64,000 nucleotides of DNA from Agrococcus sp. ARC_14 (GCF_022436485.1 NZ_JAKUDO010000001.1:1736001-1800000), one strand, 5' to 3'. Shown: positions 37,929 to 47,472, counted from the stretch's first letter. Notes: generated by a model not told the origin, from the sequence alone. Program-made: numbers and translations.

Positions 37929-39899
37929 ATGGCGATCCTCGAACAGATCACAGGGCCCCGGGACCTCGACCGGCTCTCGCAGGCCCAGCTGGTCGAGCTG
38001 GCTGCTGAGATCCGGTCGTTCCTGATCCGTGAAGTCGCTCGCACCGGCGGGCATCTCGGGCCGAACCTCGGTGTCGTCGAGCTGACGGTCGCGATGCATC
38101 GGGTCTTCCACTCGCCGCGGGACGCCTTCGTCTTCGACACCGGCCACCAGTCCTACGTGCACAAGCTGCTCACGGGGCGCCAGGACTTCTCACGACTGCG
38201 GCAGCGCGGTGGCCTCGCTGGCTACCCGCAGCGCTCCGAGAGCGAGCACGACATCGTCGAGTCGAGCCACGCATCCTCCTCCCTGTCGTGGGCAGACGGC
38301 ATCAGCCGTGCCTTCGACATCACCGGCCAGCATGACCGCTCCGTGGTCGCGGTGGTCGGCGACGGCGCCCTGACGGGCGGCATGACGTGGGAGGCGCTCA
38401 ACAACATCTCCGACGACAACCGCCGCAGGCTCGTGATCGTCGTGAACGACAACGGCCGCTCGTACGCGCCCACGATCGGCGGCATGGCGCGGTTCCTCAA
38501 CGGCGTGCGCACGCAGCGCTCCTACCGCACGCTGCGCGGCACCTCCGAGCGGCTGTTCTCGCGCTTCGGCCACCCCGGCCGCGCCGTCTACCGCGGTGTG
38601 CGCGGCGCCACCCACGGCTTCCTCACCCGCTTCGTGAACAACGAGGTGCTCTACTCCAACCTCGACATCAAGTACCTCGGCCCCATCGACGGGCACGACG
38701 TCGAGGCGCTCGAGGAGGCGCTGACGCAGGCGCGCGACTTCGGCGCGCCCGTCATCGTGCACGTCATCACGCAGAAGGGCCAGGGCTTCGACCCTGCCAT
38801 CAACGACGAGGCCGACCAGTTCCACGCCGTCGGCCAGATCGATCCGGAGACCGGCGAGGCGATCGCCAGCGCGGGCCGTCCGTCCTGGACCTCGGTGTTC
38901 GCCGAAGAGCTCGTCTCGCTCGCGCGCAAGGACGAGCGCATCGTCGGCATCACGGCCGCCATGCTGCGCCCGACGGGGCTCGACCGGCTCGCCGCGCTCG
39001 ATGCCTCTCGCGTGCTCGATGTCGGCATCGCCGAGCAGCATGCCGTCACGACTGCCGCCGGACTCGCTTACGGCGGGCTGCATCCGGTCGTCGCGATCTA
39101 CGCGACCTTCATCAACCGCGCCTTCGACCAGGTGCTCATGGATGTCGCGCTGCACAAGGCGGGCGTCACGTTCGTGCTCGACCGCGCCGGCGTCACGGGC
39201 CCAGACGGCCCCAGTCACCACGGCATGTGGGATCTGGCGCTGCTGCAGTTCGTGCCCGGCATCCGCCTGGCCGCGCCGCGCGACGCGGCGCGCCTCGAGG
39301 AGGAGCTGCGCGAGGCCGTGGCCGTCGACGACGCGCCGACCGTCATCCGCTACCCCAAGGGCTCCGTGCCCAATCAGCTCGACGCCGTGCGCCGCACGGA
39401 CGACGGCGTCGATGTGCTGCTCGAGGCACCGCACCGCGACGTGCTCATCATCGCGATCGGCCCGTTCGCGCACCTGGCGATGGACGTCGCCCAGCGGGTG
39501 CAGGCGCAGGGCATCGGGGTGACCGTGGTCGACCCGCGCTGGGTCGTGCCGGTCGCGTCCTCGATCGTCGAGCTCGCGCGCGATCACCGCATCGTCATCA
39601 CGCTCGAGGACGGCGTCCGCGTCGGCGGCATCGGCACGCGCATCCGTCAGGAGCTGCGGGCCGCCGGCGTCGACACGGCAGTGGACGAGCTGGGCCTGCC
39701 GGATGCGTTCATCGACCACGCGGAGCGCGGCGAGATCCTCGAGGACGCCGGGCTCTCTGCCCAGACGATCGCCCGCAACATCGTGCAGCAGGTGCTCGGC
39801 ACCGGCCGCGTGCCGATCGCGCGACCGCTGCCGGGGGAGCAGGAGCTGCGGCTCGACGCTCCCGCCGACGCTGATCCGGCGCAGCACCCCCTCGACTGA
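37929..39899 (+). CDS. dxs: 1-deoxy-D-xylulose-5-phosphate synthase
   Basis: The thiamine-diphosphate enzyme that joins pyruvate and glyceraldehyde-3-phosphate, the first step of the MEP isoprenoid pathway. Over 656 residues the landmarks are HLGPNLGVVELTVAMH, FDTGHQSYVHK, the ThDP-binding GDGALTGGMTWEALNN, YLGPIDGHD, and in the second domain GIAEQHAVTTAAGLA and DRAGVTGPDGPSHHGMWD. The C-terminal transketolase domain includes DPRWVVPV. The ATG is the first in frame at the conserved start. An unknown gene and nnrD follow on the same strand. Confidence 0.96.
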   Translation: MAILEQITGPRDLDRLSQAQLVELAAEIRSFLIREVARTGGHLGPNLGVVELTVAMHRVFHSPRDAFVFDTGHQSYVHKLLTGRQDFSRLRQRGGLAGYPQRSESEHDIVESSHASSSLSWADGISRAFDITGQHDRSVVAVVGDGALTGGMTWEALNNISDDNRRRLVIVVNDNGRSYAPTIGGMARFLNGVRTQRSYRTLRGTSERLFSRFGHPGRAVYRGVRGATHGFLTRFVNNEVLYSNLDIKYLGPIDGHDVEALEEALTQARDFGAPVIVHVITQKGQGFDPAINDEADQFHAVGQIDPETGEAIASAGRPSWTSVFAEELVSLARKDERIVGITAAMLRPTGLDRLAALDASRVLDVGIAEQHAVTTAAGLAYGGLHPVVAIYATFINRAFDQVLMDVALHKAGVTFVLDRAGVTGPDGPSHHGMWDLALLQFVPGIRLAAPRDAARLEEELREAVAVDDAPTVIRYPKGSVPNQLDAVRRTDDGVDVLLEAPHRDVLIIAIGPFAHLAMDVAQRVQAQGIGVTVVDPRWVVPVASSIVELARDHRIVITLEDGVRVGGIGTRIRQELRAAGVDTAVDELGLPDAFIDHAERGEILEDAGLSAQTIARNIVQQVLGTGRVPIARPLPGEQELRLDAPADADPAQHPLD

Positions 39900-39962
39900 G
39901 TTCTCCACAGCGGGCGAGGTCACTCGCTCGCACGCGGGCTCGGATGCGGTTCCCTGCCCGGC

Positions 39963-40367
39963 ATGGACGACACGACACCCCCTCCCTCGCCGTTCGCCGA
40001 AGCCGACCCGCTCGCCGCCGCCGCGGCGCTCGTGCAGCAGGGCATCGTGCGCAGGCTCTGGATCTTCCTGATCGATCCCCGCGGTCGGCTGCGACGAGAG
40101 CTGCAGCAGGTCGACGGCATCCCGGTCACGCCCGATGCGTATGCGGTGCTGGCGGTGCGCGGGATCCTCGGCCACGTGCTCGAGCCCGAGAACGAGGTCG
40201 CGTTCGCGATCGAGCGGCCCGGCAGGCCTGAGCCCACGCCCGACGACTGGGCCTGGCACGACGCGATCGTGCGCGCGGCGGAGGGCATCTCGGTGCCGCT
40301 GCGCGGCGTGCTGCTCGCGCACGGCTCCGGCGTCGACCCGATGGCGCCGCGTATCGTGGCGGCATGA
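39963..40367 (+). CDS. protein of unknown function, coupled to nnrD
   Basis: A 134-residue predicted soluble protein without a family that could be recognised. It has no signal peptide or membrane segment. The most patterned part is IVRRLWIFLIDPRGRLRREL at about 28-47 and a C-terminal VPLRGVLLAHGSGVDPMAP. The spacing is vaguely like the end of an MPN/RadC-type fold, but the metal-binding motif is absent, so no function is proposed. The last codons overlap nnrD in an ATGA junction, so the two are co-translated. No ribosome binding site or TAnnnT element fits its ATG; the start could be elsewhere. Confidence 0.6.
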   Translation: MDDTTPPPSPFAEADPLAAAAALVQQGIVRRLWIFLIDPRGRLRRELQQVDGIPVTPDAYAVLAVRGILGHVLEPENEVAFAIERPGRPEPTPDDWAWHDAIVRAAEGISVPLRGVLLAHGSGVDPMAPRIVAA

Positions 40368-41173
40368 CGTGGCTGCGCACTCCAGGTGCTGATGACGACA
40401 AGCGCTCGATGGGCGTGCTGGGCGTCGTCACGGGCTCGGTGCGCTACCCGGGCGCCGCCGTGCTCGGCGTCGAGGCGGCGTGGCGCACGGGTGCCGGCAT
40501 GGTGCGGCTCTGGGCACCCCGACGCGTGCAGGATCTCGTCCTGGCACGCAGGCCGGAGACCGTGTGCCACGCGCTCGACGAGGCTCCGACGGGCGTGGAC
40601 GCCTGGCTGCTCGGCTCCGGTCAGGACGCCCGAGAGCGCGACTCGGCGCTGCGGTCGCTGCTGCTGGCGGTGCTCGGAAGCGGTGCGCCGTGCGTGATCG
40701 ATGCCGGTGCCCTCGATCTGGCCACCGCGCACGCGGGCCCCGTGGTGCTGACGCCGCATGCCGGCGAGCTCGCGCGGCTGCTCGGCGATGGCGATGCCGC
40801 GGGCAGCGATCTCGCAGGCCAGGCCGCGCGGGCAGCCGCAAGGCTTCGCGCGGTCGTGGTCGCGAAGGGCGCGCCGACGCACATCGTGGACGCGCTGGGC
40901 GCCGCCGTCTCGGTCGAGGCCGCGACGCATCGACTGGCGACGGCGGGCACGGGCGACGTGCTGGCCGGCCTGCTGGGGGCGATGCTGGCGGGCAACGCGA
41001 CCGCGTTGGCCGAGCCCGGCGTGCTCGCGCGGATCGCCGCAGAGGGCGTTCGACTGCACGGCGAGGCGGCAGCGCTGGCAGCCGCAGACAACCGACCGAT
41101 CACAGCGCTCGACGTCGCAGAGCGACTGCCGCAGGCGGTGGCCGCGCGGATCGCGGCGTCGACGGCTGGCTGA
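40364..41173 (+). CDS. nnrD: ADP-dependent NAD(P)H-hydrate dehydratase
   Basis: A metabolite-repair enzyme that dehydrates damaged NAD(P)HX back to NAD(P)H using ADP. It belongs to the ribokinase-like fold. The 269 residues show VVTGSVRYPGAAVLGVEAAW at the start, TPHAGELARLLG in the middle and the catalytic TAGTGDVLAGLLGAMLA, where the Asp is the general base. The epimerase (YjeF_N) domain often fused in other bacteria is absent here. It overlaps the preceding unknown gene by 4 nt and converges on a methyltransferase gene. Confidence 0.92.
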   Translation: MTWLRTPGADDDKRSMGVLGVVTGSVRYPGAAVLGVEAAWRTGAGMVRLWAPRRVQDLVLARRPETVCHALDEAPTGVDAWLLGSGQDARERDSALRSLLLAVLGSGAPCVIDAGALDLATAHAGPVVLTPHAGELARLLGDGDAAGSDLAGQAARAAARLRAVVVAKGAPTHIVDALGAAVSVEAATHRLATAGTGDVLAGLLGAMLAGNATALAEPGVLARIAAEGVRLHGEAAALAAADNRPITALDVAERLPQAVAARIAASTAG

Positions 41174-41201
41174 GCGGCCGGCGTCCGCACCGATCCGCCG
41201 A

Positions 41202-42734
41202 CTACGCGGTGAGCGGCCGCAGGAAGCCGGTCACGACGAGCTCGCGCACGCGCGGCAGCAGGTCGGCAGCCAGGATCGCCTCATCGACCTCCAGCAGGCC
41301 CGCGATCGCGCCGATCAGCGCGCCGATCAGCGCGCCGATCGAGAGCTCCCCGTCACAGGCGCCCACGAGCGCAGCGAGCGCGGTGTCGACCGACAGCGTG
41401 CGTGCGAGCGCACCGCCCTGCCGCAGCTCGATCACGTTCGGGCCGGCCGCGCCCGGCAGCTGATGGCGCGCCTCCGTGACATCCGCAGCGGTCATCAGGT
41501 GCTCGTCGGCGAGCGCCGCGTCGTCGAGCGTCGCGAGCCAGGCCGCATCGTCGAACGCGGCGGCGAGGTGCGCCCCCGCGTGTTCGAGCTGCACGGCCTG
41601 CGGCACCCGCTCGAACCGTGCCATGTCGGTGACGGCGCGCGCGCCGGCCGCGCTGTCGGGCGCGCGCAGCGCGAGCCAGCCCATGCCGATCGCGGTGACG
41701 CGACGGTCCTCGAAGTCGTCGAGCCAGGCGTCCAGCAGGTGATCGTGGTCCGCATCGCGGGGGAGCGTGCCGCCGTCGCGCAGCCACAGCGCTGCGTACC
41801 GCACGGGGTCGAGCGACTCCCGCTCGATCGCCCAGACGGCGAGCGCTCCGCCAAGCCACCCTCGCACGCGATCGAGGCCGTCCTCAGCGCCGATCGTCTC
41901 CCAGTTGCCGAGCAGCCGCGCGTCCCCACCGGGATGCAGGTGCTCGGCGAGCCCGCCGACGACCGAGGCCATGAGCGCATCCCCCGCGGCGCCGCCGTCG
42001 CGGTACTCGTACTCCGGGACCCCTGCCGTGCGCGGGGTGATGACGAACGGCGGGTTCGAGGCGATGAGGTCGAAGCGCTCGCCGGCGACGGGCTCGAACA
42101 GGGAGCCGTGGCGCGTCTCGATGCCGTCGATGCCGTTCAGGGCAGCGTTCAGCTCGGTGAACCAGAGGGCGCGCTCCGAGATGTCGGTCGCGACGACCCG
42201 CGAGGCGGTGCGCCGAAGGTGCAGCGCCAGCACGCCGCAGCCGGTGCCGAGGTCGAGCGCTGACCCGAGCGTCCGCTGCGGCAGCAGTGCGGTGAGCGTC
42301 CTGGCGGCCCCGCCGACGCCCAGCACATGATCGGGCCGCAGCGGCCAGACGCCCGCCAGCTCATCGAGGTCGCTCGCGATCCACCAGGAGCCCTCGCCCC
42401 GCGCGTCGCGGTAGGCGTGCGGCCGGATGGCCACGAGCGGCGCGACGGTCTCGCCGCGGCGCTCGGCGACGCCGAGCGCGACCGCACCTGCAACGCCGAG
42501 CGCCGGCAGCGCATCCGCCATCTCCTGCTCGGTGACCGTGTCTCCGAGCCAGAACGCCCGCAGCAGCGTCGAGAGCGGCCCGGGGTTGTCGAGCGCAGCC
42601 CGGCGAGCCGGCTGCGCCACCGTGCGGGTCAGCGCTGCGTCGGCATCGGCACCGATGGACGCGAGGACGCCCCCGCCCGTGAAGCTCGCTGCTGCGAGAT
42701 CTCGGGCGAGGGCGTCGACGAGTGCACGATCCAT
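41202..42734 (-). CDS. class I SAM-dependent methyltransferase with N- and C-terminal accessory domains
   Basis: A 510-residue protein with a central methyltransferase domain at about 165-320: SAM motif ALDLGTGCGVLALHL and the (N)PPF catalytic motif in LIASNPPFVI. That motif is typical of enzymes that methylate glutamine, as in PrmC, or of amino-group modifiers of rRNA and DNA. The N-terminal 150 residues and the C-terminal 180 are accessory domains that match actinobacterial families of unknown role (DUF7059/DUF7782-like). The C-terminus contains an in-frame 12-nt tandem repeat coding IGALIGALIGA. The ATG at 42734 has CAGACT 12 nt upstream, a weak leaderless element. Target unknown. Confidence 0.82.
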   Translation of the reverse strand: MDRALVDALARDLAAASFTGGGVLASIGADADAALTRTVAQPARRAALDNPGPLSTLLRAFWLGDTVTEQEMADALPALGVAGAVALGVAERRGETVAPLVAIRPHAYRDARGEGSWWIASDLDELAGVWPLRPDHVLGVGGAARTLTALLPQRTLGSALDLGTGCGVLALHLRRTASRVVATDISERALWFTELNAALNGIDGIETRHGSLFEPVAGERFDLIASNPPFVITPRTAGVPEYEYRDGGAAGDALMASVVGGLAEHLHPGGDARLLGNWETIGAEDGLDRVRGWLGGALAVWAIERESLDPVRYAALWLRDGGTLPRDADHDHLLDAWLDDFEDRRVTAIGMGWLALRAPDSAAGARAVTDMARFERVPQAVQLEHAGAHLAAAFDDAAWLATLDDAALADEHLMTAADVTEARHQLPGAAGPNVIELRQGGALARTLSVDTALAALVGACDGELSIGALIGALIGAIAGLLEVDEAILAADLLPRVRELVVTGFLRPLTA

Positions 42735-42763
42735 CGTGCCAGTCTGTCGGATGCCGGGCCGGC

Positions 42764-44905
42764 TCAGGCCTTCGGGCCCGCGATCTGCGGGTCGTGGAAG
42801 GTGCCGCCGAAGGCGCGCTGCGAGGCGCCGGAGCGGTCGAGGAACGGCGTGATGCCGCCCATCTGGAACGGCCAGCCTGCGCCGAGGATCATGCACAGGT
42901 CGATGTCCTCAGCTGCCTCGACCACCTCGTCGTCGAGCATCCGCTTGATCTCGTCTGCGAGGCCGTCCTCGATGCGCAGACGCAGCTCCTCGACCGAGAG
43001 CGGCTTGGCGCCGGCGGGTGTGTGCTTCGCGACGATCTTGCGAGCGCGCTTGTCGATGCCCTTGGACTCGCCCTTCGAGTCCTTCTCGAGCAGGATGCCC
43101 TGCTCGGCGAGCTCGTGGAGCGCCTTCGACTCGAAGAAGCGGTCGGGGAACGCGCCGTGATGCGTGTCGAGCACGTGCGCGCCGACCTTGAGGCCCACGA
43201 GGTCGAGCAGCACGAAGGGGTCCATCGGGAAGCCGAACGCGCGCTGCGCGGCGACGACATCCTCGAAGGACGAGCCCTGCTCGACGGCGTGCATCGCCTC
43301 GCCCAGGAGCTTCGCGAGCACCCGGTTGACCACGAACCCGGGGGTGTCCCGCGTGATGACGGCGTTCTTCTTCAGATCCTTCGCGACGCGCATCGCGGTC
43401 GCGAGGGTCGCGTCGTCCGTCGACGGGGTCTTGACGACCTCGATGAGCGGCATGACCGCGACCGGGTTGAAGAAGTGGAAGCCCACCAGGCGCTCGGGGT
43501 GCGCGAGGTTCGCACCGATCTGCTCGACCGAGAGGCTCGAGGTGTTCGTCGCCATGACCGCGGTCTCCGACAGGTGCGGCTCGACCTCGGCGAACACCTG
43601 CTGCTTGACGCTCAGCTCCTCGAACACCGCCTCGATGACCCAGTCGCAGTCGGCGAAGTCGGCCTTGTCGACCGTGCCGGTGATGAGCGCGCGCAGGCGG
43701 TGCTTCTCATCGCCCGAGATGCGGCCCTTCTCGGCCAGCGTGTCGATCTCGCCGTGGATGCCGGCGACGGCCTTGTCGACGCGGGCCTGGTCGAGGTCGG
43801 TGATGATCACCGGCACCTGCAGGCGGCGCACGAACAGCAGCGCGAACTGGCTGGCCATGAGTCCGGCGCCGATGATGCCGACCTTGCTGACGCGCTTCGC
43901 CAGCGCCTTGTCGGGGGCGCCAGCGGGGCGCTTCGCCCGCTTCTGCACCAGGTCGAAGGCGTAGATCGATGCGACGAACTGGTCGCCGGCGATGAGCTCG
44001 GCCAGCGCCGCGTCCTCCGCGGCGAAGCCGGCCTCGCGGTCGTTCTTCTTCGCCAGCTCCATGATGTCGAGCGCGCGGTAGGGCGCGAGCGCCACGGTGC
44101 CGAGTCGCTTCTCGAGCGTCTCGCGGGCGATCTTCAGTGCGATCGGCCACTTGACGGTGCGCTCGAGCGTGCCGGGCGCGTGCTGGCGGTCGACCTTCTT
44201 GCCGCCGAGCACCGCGTCGGCCCACTGGATCGAGGCCTCGAGGTAGTTCGCCGAGCCGAAGATCGCGTCGGCGATCCCGAGCTCGAACGCCTCCTGCGGC
44301 TTCAGCACCCGGTTCTGCTTCAGCGGGTTCTCGATCACGACCTTGAGGGCGCGCTCGATGCCGATGAGGTTCGGCAGGATCGTCGCGCCGCCCCAGCCGG
44401 GGAGGAGGCCGAGGAAGGTCTCCGGCAGCGCGACCGCGGGTGCGGCGGCATTGATCGTGCGGTAGTCGGCGTTGAGGCCGATCTCGAGGCCGCCGCCGAG
44501 GGCGAGCCCGTTGATGAACACGAAGGTCGGCACCGGCGCCTTGTGGAGCAGGCCCAGCACGCGGTGGCCGAGCTTCGGCAGCTCGGCGGCCGTCGCGCGG
44601 TCGGGGAGCTTGGTGACGTTCGAGAGGTCGGCGCCTGCGGCCAGGAAGTAGGGCTTGCCGGTGACGGCGATCGCGTCGATCTCACCCTTCGAGGCACGGG
44701 AGCGCTGCGTCTCGAGCGCGTCGCCGAGCTCGAACAGCGTCTCGGGCCCCAGCGTCGACGGACGCGTGTGGTCACGGCCGTTGTCGAGGGTCAGGAGGGC
44801 GAGGGTCTTGCCGGAGGCGAGACGCACGTCGCGCACGTAGCTGTGCGTGACGACCTCGTCGAACTCGGCTGCTGCGAGCAGCGGGAACTCGTCGCGGATG
44901 GCCAT
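42764..44905 (-). CDS. fadB: 3-hydroxyacyl-CoA dehydrogenase/enoyl-CoA hydratase, fatty-acid oxidation alpha subunit
   Basis: A 713-residue bifunctional enzyme for the middle steps of beta-oxidation. The N-terminal crotonase domain has both catalytic glutamates (ALGGGLEIGLNADYR and LPETFLGLLPGWGG). The C-terminal dehydrogenase has the NAD-binding GIIGAGLMASQFALL, the catalytic His region FHFFNPVAVMPLIEVV and TPGFVVNRVLAKLLGEA. The ATG at 44905 overlaps the stop of fadA by one base, so the two subunits are co-translated. The longer open frame upstream is the fadA shadow. Confidence 0.95.
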   Translation of the reverse strand: MAIRDEFPLLAAAEFDEVVTHSYVRDVRLASGKTLALLTLDNGRDHTRPSTLGPETLFELGDALETQRSRASKGEIDAIAVTGKPYFLAAGADLSNVTKLPDRATAAELPKLGHRVLGLLHKAPVPTFVFINGLALGGGLEIGLNADYRTINAAAPAVALPETFLGLLPGWGGATILPNLIGIERALKVVIENPLKQNRVLKPQEAFELGIADAIFGSANYLEASIQWADAVLGGKKVDRQHAPGTLERTVKWPIALKIARETLEKRLGTVALAPYRALDIMELAKKNDREAGFAAEDAALAELIAGDQFVASIYAFDLVQKRAKRPAGAPDKALAKRVSKVGIIGAGLMASQFALLFVRRLQVPVIITDLDQARVDKAVAGIHGEIDTLAEKGRISGDEKHRLRALITGTVDKADFADCDWVIEAVFEELSVKQQVFAEVEPHLSETAVMATNTSSLSVEQIGANLAHPERLVGFHFFNPVAVMPLIEVVKTPSTDDATLATAMRVAKDLKKNAVITRDTPGFVVNRVLAKLLGEAMHAVEQGSSFEDVVAAQRAFGFPMDPFVLLDLVGLKVGAHVLDTHHGAFPDRFFESKALHELAEQGILLEKDSKGESKGIDKRARKIVAKHTPAGAKPLSVEELRLRIEDGLADEIKRMLDDEVVEAAEDIDLCMILGAGWPFQMGGITPFLDRSGASQRAFGGTFHDPQIAGPKA

Positions 44906-46107
44906 CAGTTGCCCTTTCCGTAGCGCTTGTGGTTGGGGTTCTCCCAGATGACGGTGCCGCCCTGGCCGAGACCGACGCACATGGCGGTGACGCCGTAGCG
45001 CACGTCGGGGCGCTGCTCGAACTGGCGGGCCAGCTGCAGCATCAGGCGCACGCCGGAGGAGGCGAGCGGGTGGCCGATGGCGATCGCGCCGCCCCACGGG
45101 TTGATGCGAGCGTCGTCGTCGTCGATGCCGAAGTGATCGGTGAACGAGAGGATCTGGACCGCGAAGGCCTCGTTGAGCTCGAACAGGCCGATGTCATCGA
45201 TCGCCAGCCCGGCCTTGCGCAGCGCCTTCTCGGTCGACGGCACCGGGCCGATGCCCATGATGTCGGGCTCGACACCGGCGAAGGCGAACGAGACCATGCG
45301 CATCTTGGTGGTCAGGCCCAGCTCCTTGGCCGCGGAGGACGACGCCATGATCGACATGGTCGCGCCGTCGTTGAGGCCGGATGCGTTGCCCGCGGTGACG
45401 CGGCCGTGCTCGCGGAACGGGGTCTTCAGGCCCGCGAGGCCTTCCAGCGTCGTCTCCGGACGCGGCGCCTCGTCGGCGCTCGCCAGGCCCCAGCCCGCTG
45501 CCGAGGGCGTCGCGACGGGGATGAGGTCGGGCTGGATGTTGCCGGCAGCGAGCGCCGCTGCATACTTCTGCTGCGAGCGCATCGCGTAGCGGTCCGCACG
45601 CTCCTTGGTGAGCTGCGGGAAGCGGTCGTGGATGCGCTCGGCCGTCTTGCCCATGTTGAGCGCATCCATCGAGACGAGCTTCTCGCTCACGAAGCGCGGG
45701 TTCGGATCGGCGTCCAGACCCATCGGGTGGCGGCCCATGTGCTCGACGCCGCCGGCGATGGCGACGTCGTAGGCGCCGAAGGCGATGCCGCCGCCGACCG
45801 CGGCGACCGCGGTCATCGCGCCGGCGCACATGCGGTCGATCGCGTAGCCGGGCACGGTCACGGGCAGGCCGGCGAGCATGCCGACCGTGCGGCCGAGCGT
45901 CAGGCCCTGGTCGCCCGTCTGTGTGGTGGCTGCGATCGCCACGTCATCGATGCGGTCGAGCGGCAGGCTCGGATTCCGCTCGAGCAGTCCTGTGAGCGCC
46001 TTGACCGCAAGGTCGTCAGCACGGGTGCTCCAGTACATGCCCTTTTCGCCCGCACGCCCGAATGGGGTGCGGACGCCGTCCACGAACACGACGTCGTCGT
46101 TGGCCAC
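44905..46107 (-). CDS. fadA: acetyl-CoA C-acyltransferase (thiolase), fatty-acid oxidation beta subunit
   Basis: A 400-residue thiolase that cleaves 3-ketoacyl-CoA to acetyl-CoA plus a shortened acyl-CoA. Catalytic residues are the nucleophile Cys in IDRMCAGAM, His in AIGHPLASSG and the second Cys in AMCVGLGQG; GNASGLNDGA is also present. The start is GTG with AGGAGG at ideal spacing. It forms a coupled pair with fadB. A TACACT -10 candidate overlaps the inverted repeat behind rnd. Confidence 0.96.
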   Translation of the reverse strand: MANDDVVFVDGVRTPFGRAGEKGMYWSTRADDLAVKALTGLLERNPSLPLDRIDDVAIAATTQTGDQGLTLGRTVGMLAGLPVTVPGYAIDRMCAGAMTAVAAVGGGIAFGAYDVAIAGGVEHMGRHPMGLDADPNPRFVSEKLVSMDALNMGKTAERIHDRFPQLTKERADRYAMRSQQKYAAALAAGNIQPDLIPVATPSAAGWGLASADEAPRPETTLEGLAGLKTPFREHGRVTAGNASGLNDGATMSIMASSSAAKELGLTTKMRMVSFAFAGVEPDIMGIGPVPSTEKALRKAGLAIDDIGLFELNEAFAVQILSFTDHFGIDDDDARINPWGGAIAIGHPLASSGVRLMLQLARQFEQRPDVRYGVTAMCVGLGQGGTVIWENPNHKRYGKGN

Positions 46108-46137
46108 GATGCCTCCTGATTGGGTGATTGCGGCACC

Positions 46138-46143
46138 AGTGTA
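46138..46143 (-). promoter_or_regulatory. candidate -10 element of fadA-fadB
   Basis: TACACT on the minus strand gives a leader of about 24 nt with the AGGAGG site. It overlaps one arm of the inverted repeat at 46141-46186. Confidence 0.4.
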
Positions 46144-46186
46144 GGAAGCGCGGCGATGGGCTCGCCCTGCGGTTGCCGCTTCCTAC
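46141..46186 (-). terminator. inverted repeat at the end of rnd
   Basis: Perfect 10-bp arms (46141-46150 with 46177-46186) enclose 26 nt with an inner 5-bp hairpin. The arm nearest rnd covers its stop codon. It could end rnd transcription or be a regulator site for fadA. Confidence 0.45.
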
Positions 46187-47472
46187 GAGTCGGTGTCGGG
46201 GGCCTCGGGCGGCGCTTGGTCCGCCTCTACAAATGCAGCCGCGATCCTCTGTGCAGTCGCGGCAACCTGCCACGGCCGTGCCTCGCGATCGCGCAGCACT
46301 TCGGCGACACCTTCCGGCGTCGCCTCGGTCGGCTCCCACGCGACACGCCGCAAGGTGTCGGGCATCAGCAGGTTCTCCGCAGGCATCGACAGCTCGTCGG
46401 CGACCTGCTGCACAGCGGTGCGCGCGGCCTTCAGGCGCGCATCGGCTCCGGGTCGACGACCCTTCCAGAAGCGCGGGGGCGGCGGCTCGTCCGAGCGCAC
46501 CCGCAGCTGCGGCGGCTCCTCGCTGCTGCGACCGCGCTCGATGGCCGCCCACCAGCGGTCGAGCTCGCTGCGGCTGGCCCGGCCGCTGAAGTCCTTGCGC
46601 GCGGCGAGCTTGCCCTTCGCCACGAGATCCGCAGTCGCGGCCGCCAGCAGCGAGCGGTCGGGCACCAGCCGCCCGGGTGCCGTGTCGGTCGAGCTCGCGA
46701 GCTCGTCGCGGGCCAGCCAGAGCTCGCGGGCCACGGCGAGCTGGGTGCGGTCGCGGATGGTGTGGATGCCGGAGAGTCGACGCCAGGGCTCCGCGGGCGG
46801 CGGCTTCGGCCTGCGCTCGAGCGCGTAGGCGAACTCCTGCTCGGCGAGCTCCTGCTTGCCCTGCTCCGCGAGCTCCGCTGCCAGCGCATCGCGCGCATCC
46901 GGGAGCACCTCGACGTCGAGCGCCGCGTACTCCAGCCAGGCGTGCGGGATCGGCCGGGTCGACCAGTCGCTCGCGCCGTGCTCCTTGCGCAGCCGCAGGC
47001 CGACGAGGCGCTCGGTCACGGCGGCGAGGCCGACGCGCTCGAAGCCGGCCAGGCGCGCGCCGAGCTCGGTGTCGAACAGTCGCGTGGGCTCGAGGCCGAC
47101 CTCGCGCAGGCAGGGGAGATCCTGGCTGGCGGCGTGGATGATCCACTCCTCGCCACCGATCGCCTCCTGCAGCACCGACAGGTCGTCGATCGCGGTCGGG
47201 TCGACGAGCACCGTGCCCGAGCCGCGTCGATAGAGCTGCACCAGGTAGGCGCGGGCGGAGTAGCGGAAGCCGTTCGCGCGCTCGGCGTCGACGGCAACGG
47301 GCCCGGTGCCGGCGGCGAGGCGCTCGGCCGCTGCACGCAGCGCATCCGCGTCGGCGATGACGTCGAGCGGGCCCATCGCCTTCGCCTCGGGCAGCTCGAG
47401 CGCTGGCTGCTGTGCCTCCGACTGCCCGGCCTCGGAAGCCTCGGCGTCAGCCACGCGTGCGCCGATGCGCAT
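46183..47472 (-). CDS. rnd: ribonuclease D (DEDD 3'-5' exonuclease with HRDC domain)
   Basis: A 429-residue exoribonuclease involved in tRNA 3' maturation and RNA decay. The DEDD residues are seen in VAVDAERANGFRY, IIHAASQDLPCL and EYAALDVEVLPDA. An HRDC domain follows at about 235-310 with RDRTQLAVARELWLARDELA. A C-terminal extension of about 110 residues ends acidic and Pro-rich. The ATG overlaps the end of the DUF3000 gene by 26 nt; a GTG at 47454 would reduce this to 8 nt and is the alternative. rnd beside DUF3000 is a conserved actinobacterial pair. Confidence 0.92.
   Translation of the reverse strand: MRIGARVADAEASEAGQSEAQQPALELPEAKAMGPLDVIADADALRAAAERLAAGTGPVAVDAERANGFRYSARAYLVQLYRRGSGTVLVDPTAIDDLSVLQEAIGGEEWIIHAASQDLPCLREVGLEPTRLFDTELGARLAGFERVGLAAVTERLVGLRLRKEHGASDWSTRPIPHAWLEYAALDVEVLPDARDALAAELAEQGKQELAEQEFAYALERRPKPPPAEPWRRLSGIHTIRDRTQLAVARELWLARDELASSTDTAPGRLVPDRSLLAAATADLVAKGKLAARKDFSGRASRSELDRWWAAIERGRSSEEPPQLRVRSDEPPPPRFWKGRRPGADARLKAARTAVQQVADELSMPAENLLMPDTLRRVAWEPTEATPEGVAEVLRDREARPWQVAATAQRIAAAFVEADQAPPEAPDTDS

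Noticed and set aside
41290..41345. Three copies of a 12-nt unit, CRISPR-like at first sight
   Set aside because: The units are contiguous without spacers and code IGALIGALIGA in frame in the methyltransferase gene; they are a short coding repeat.
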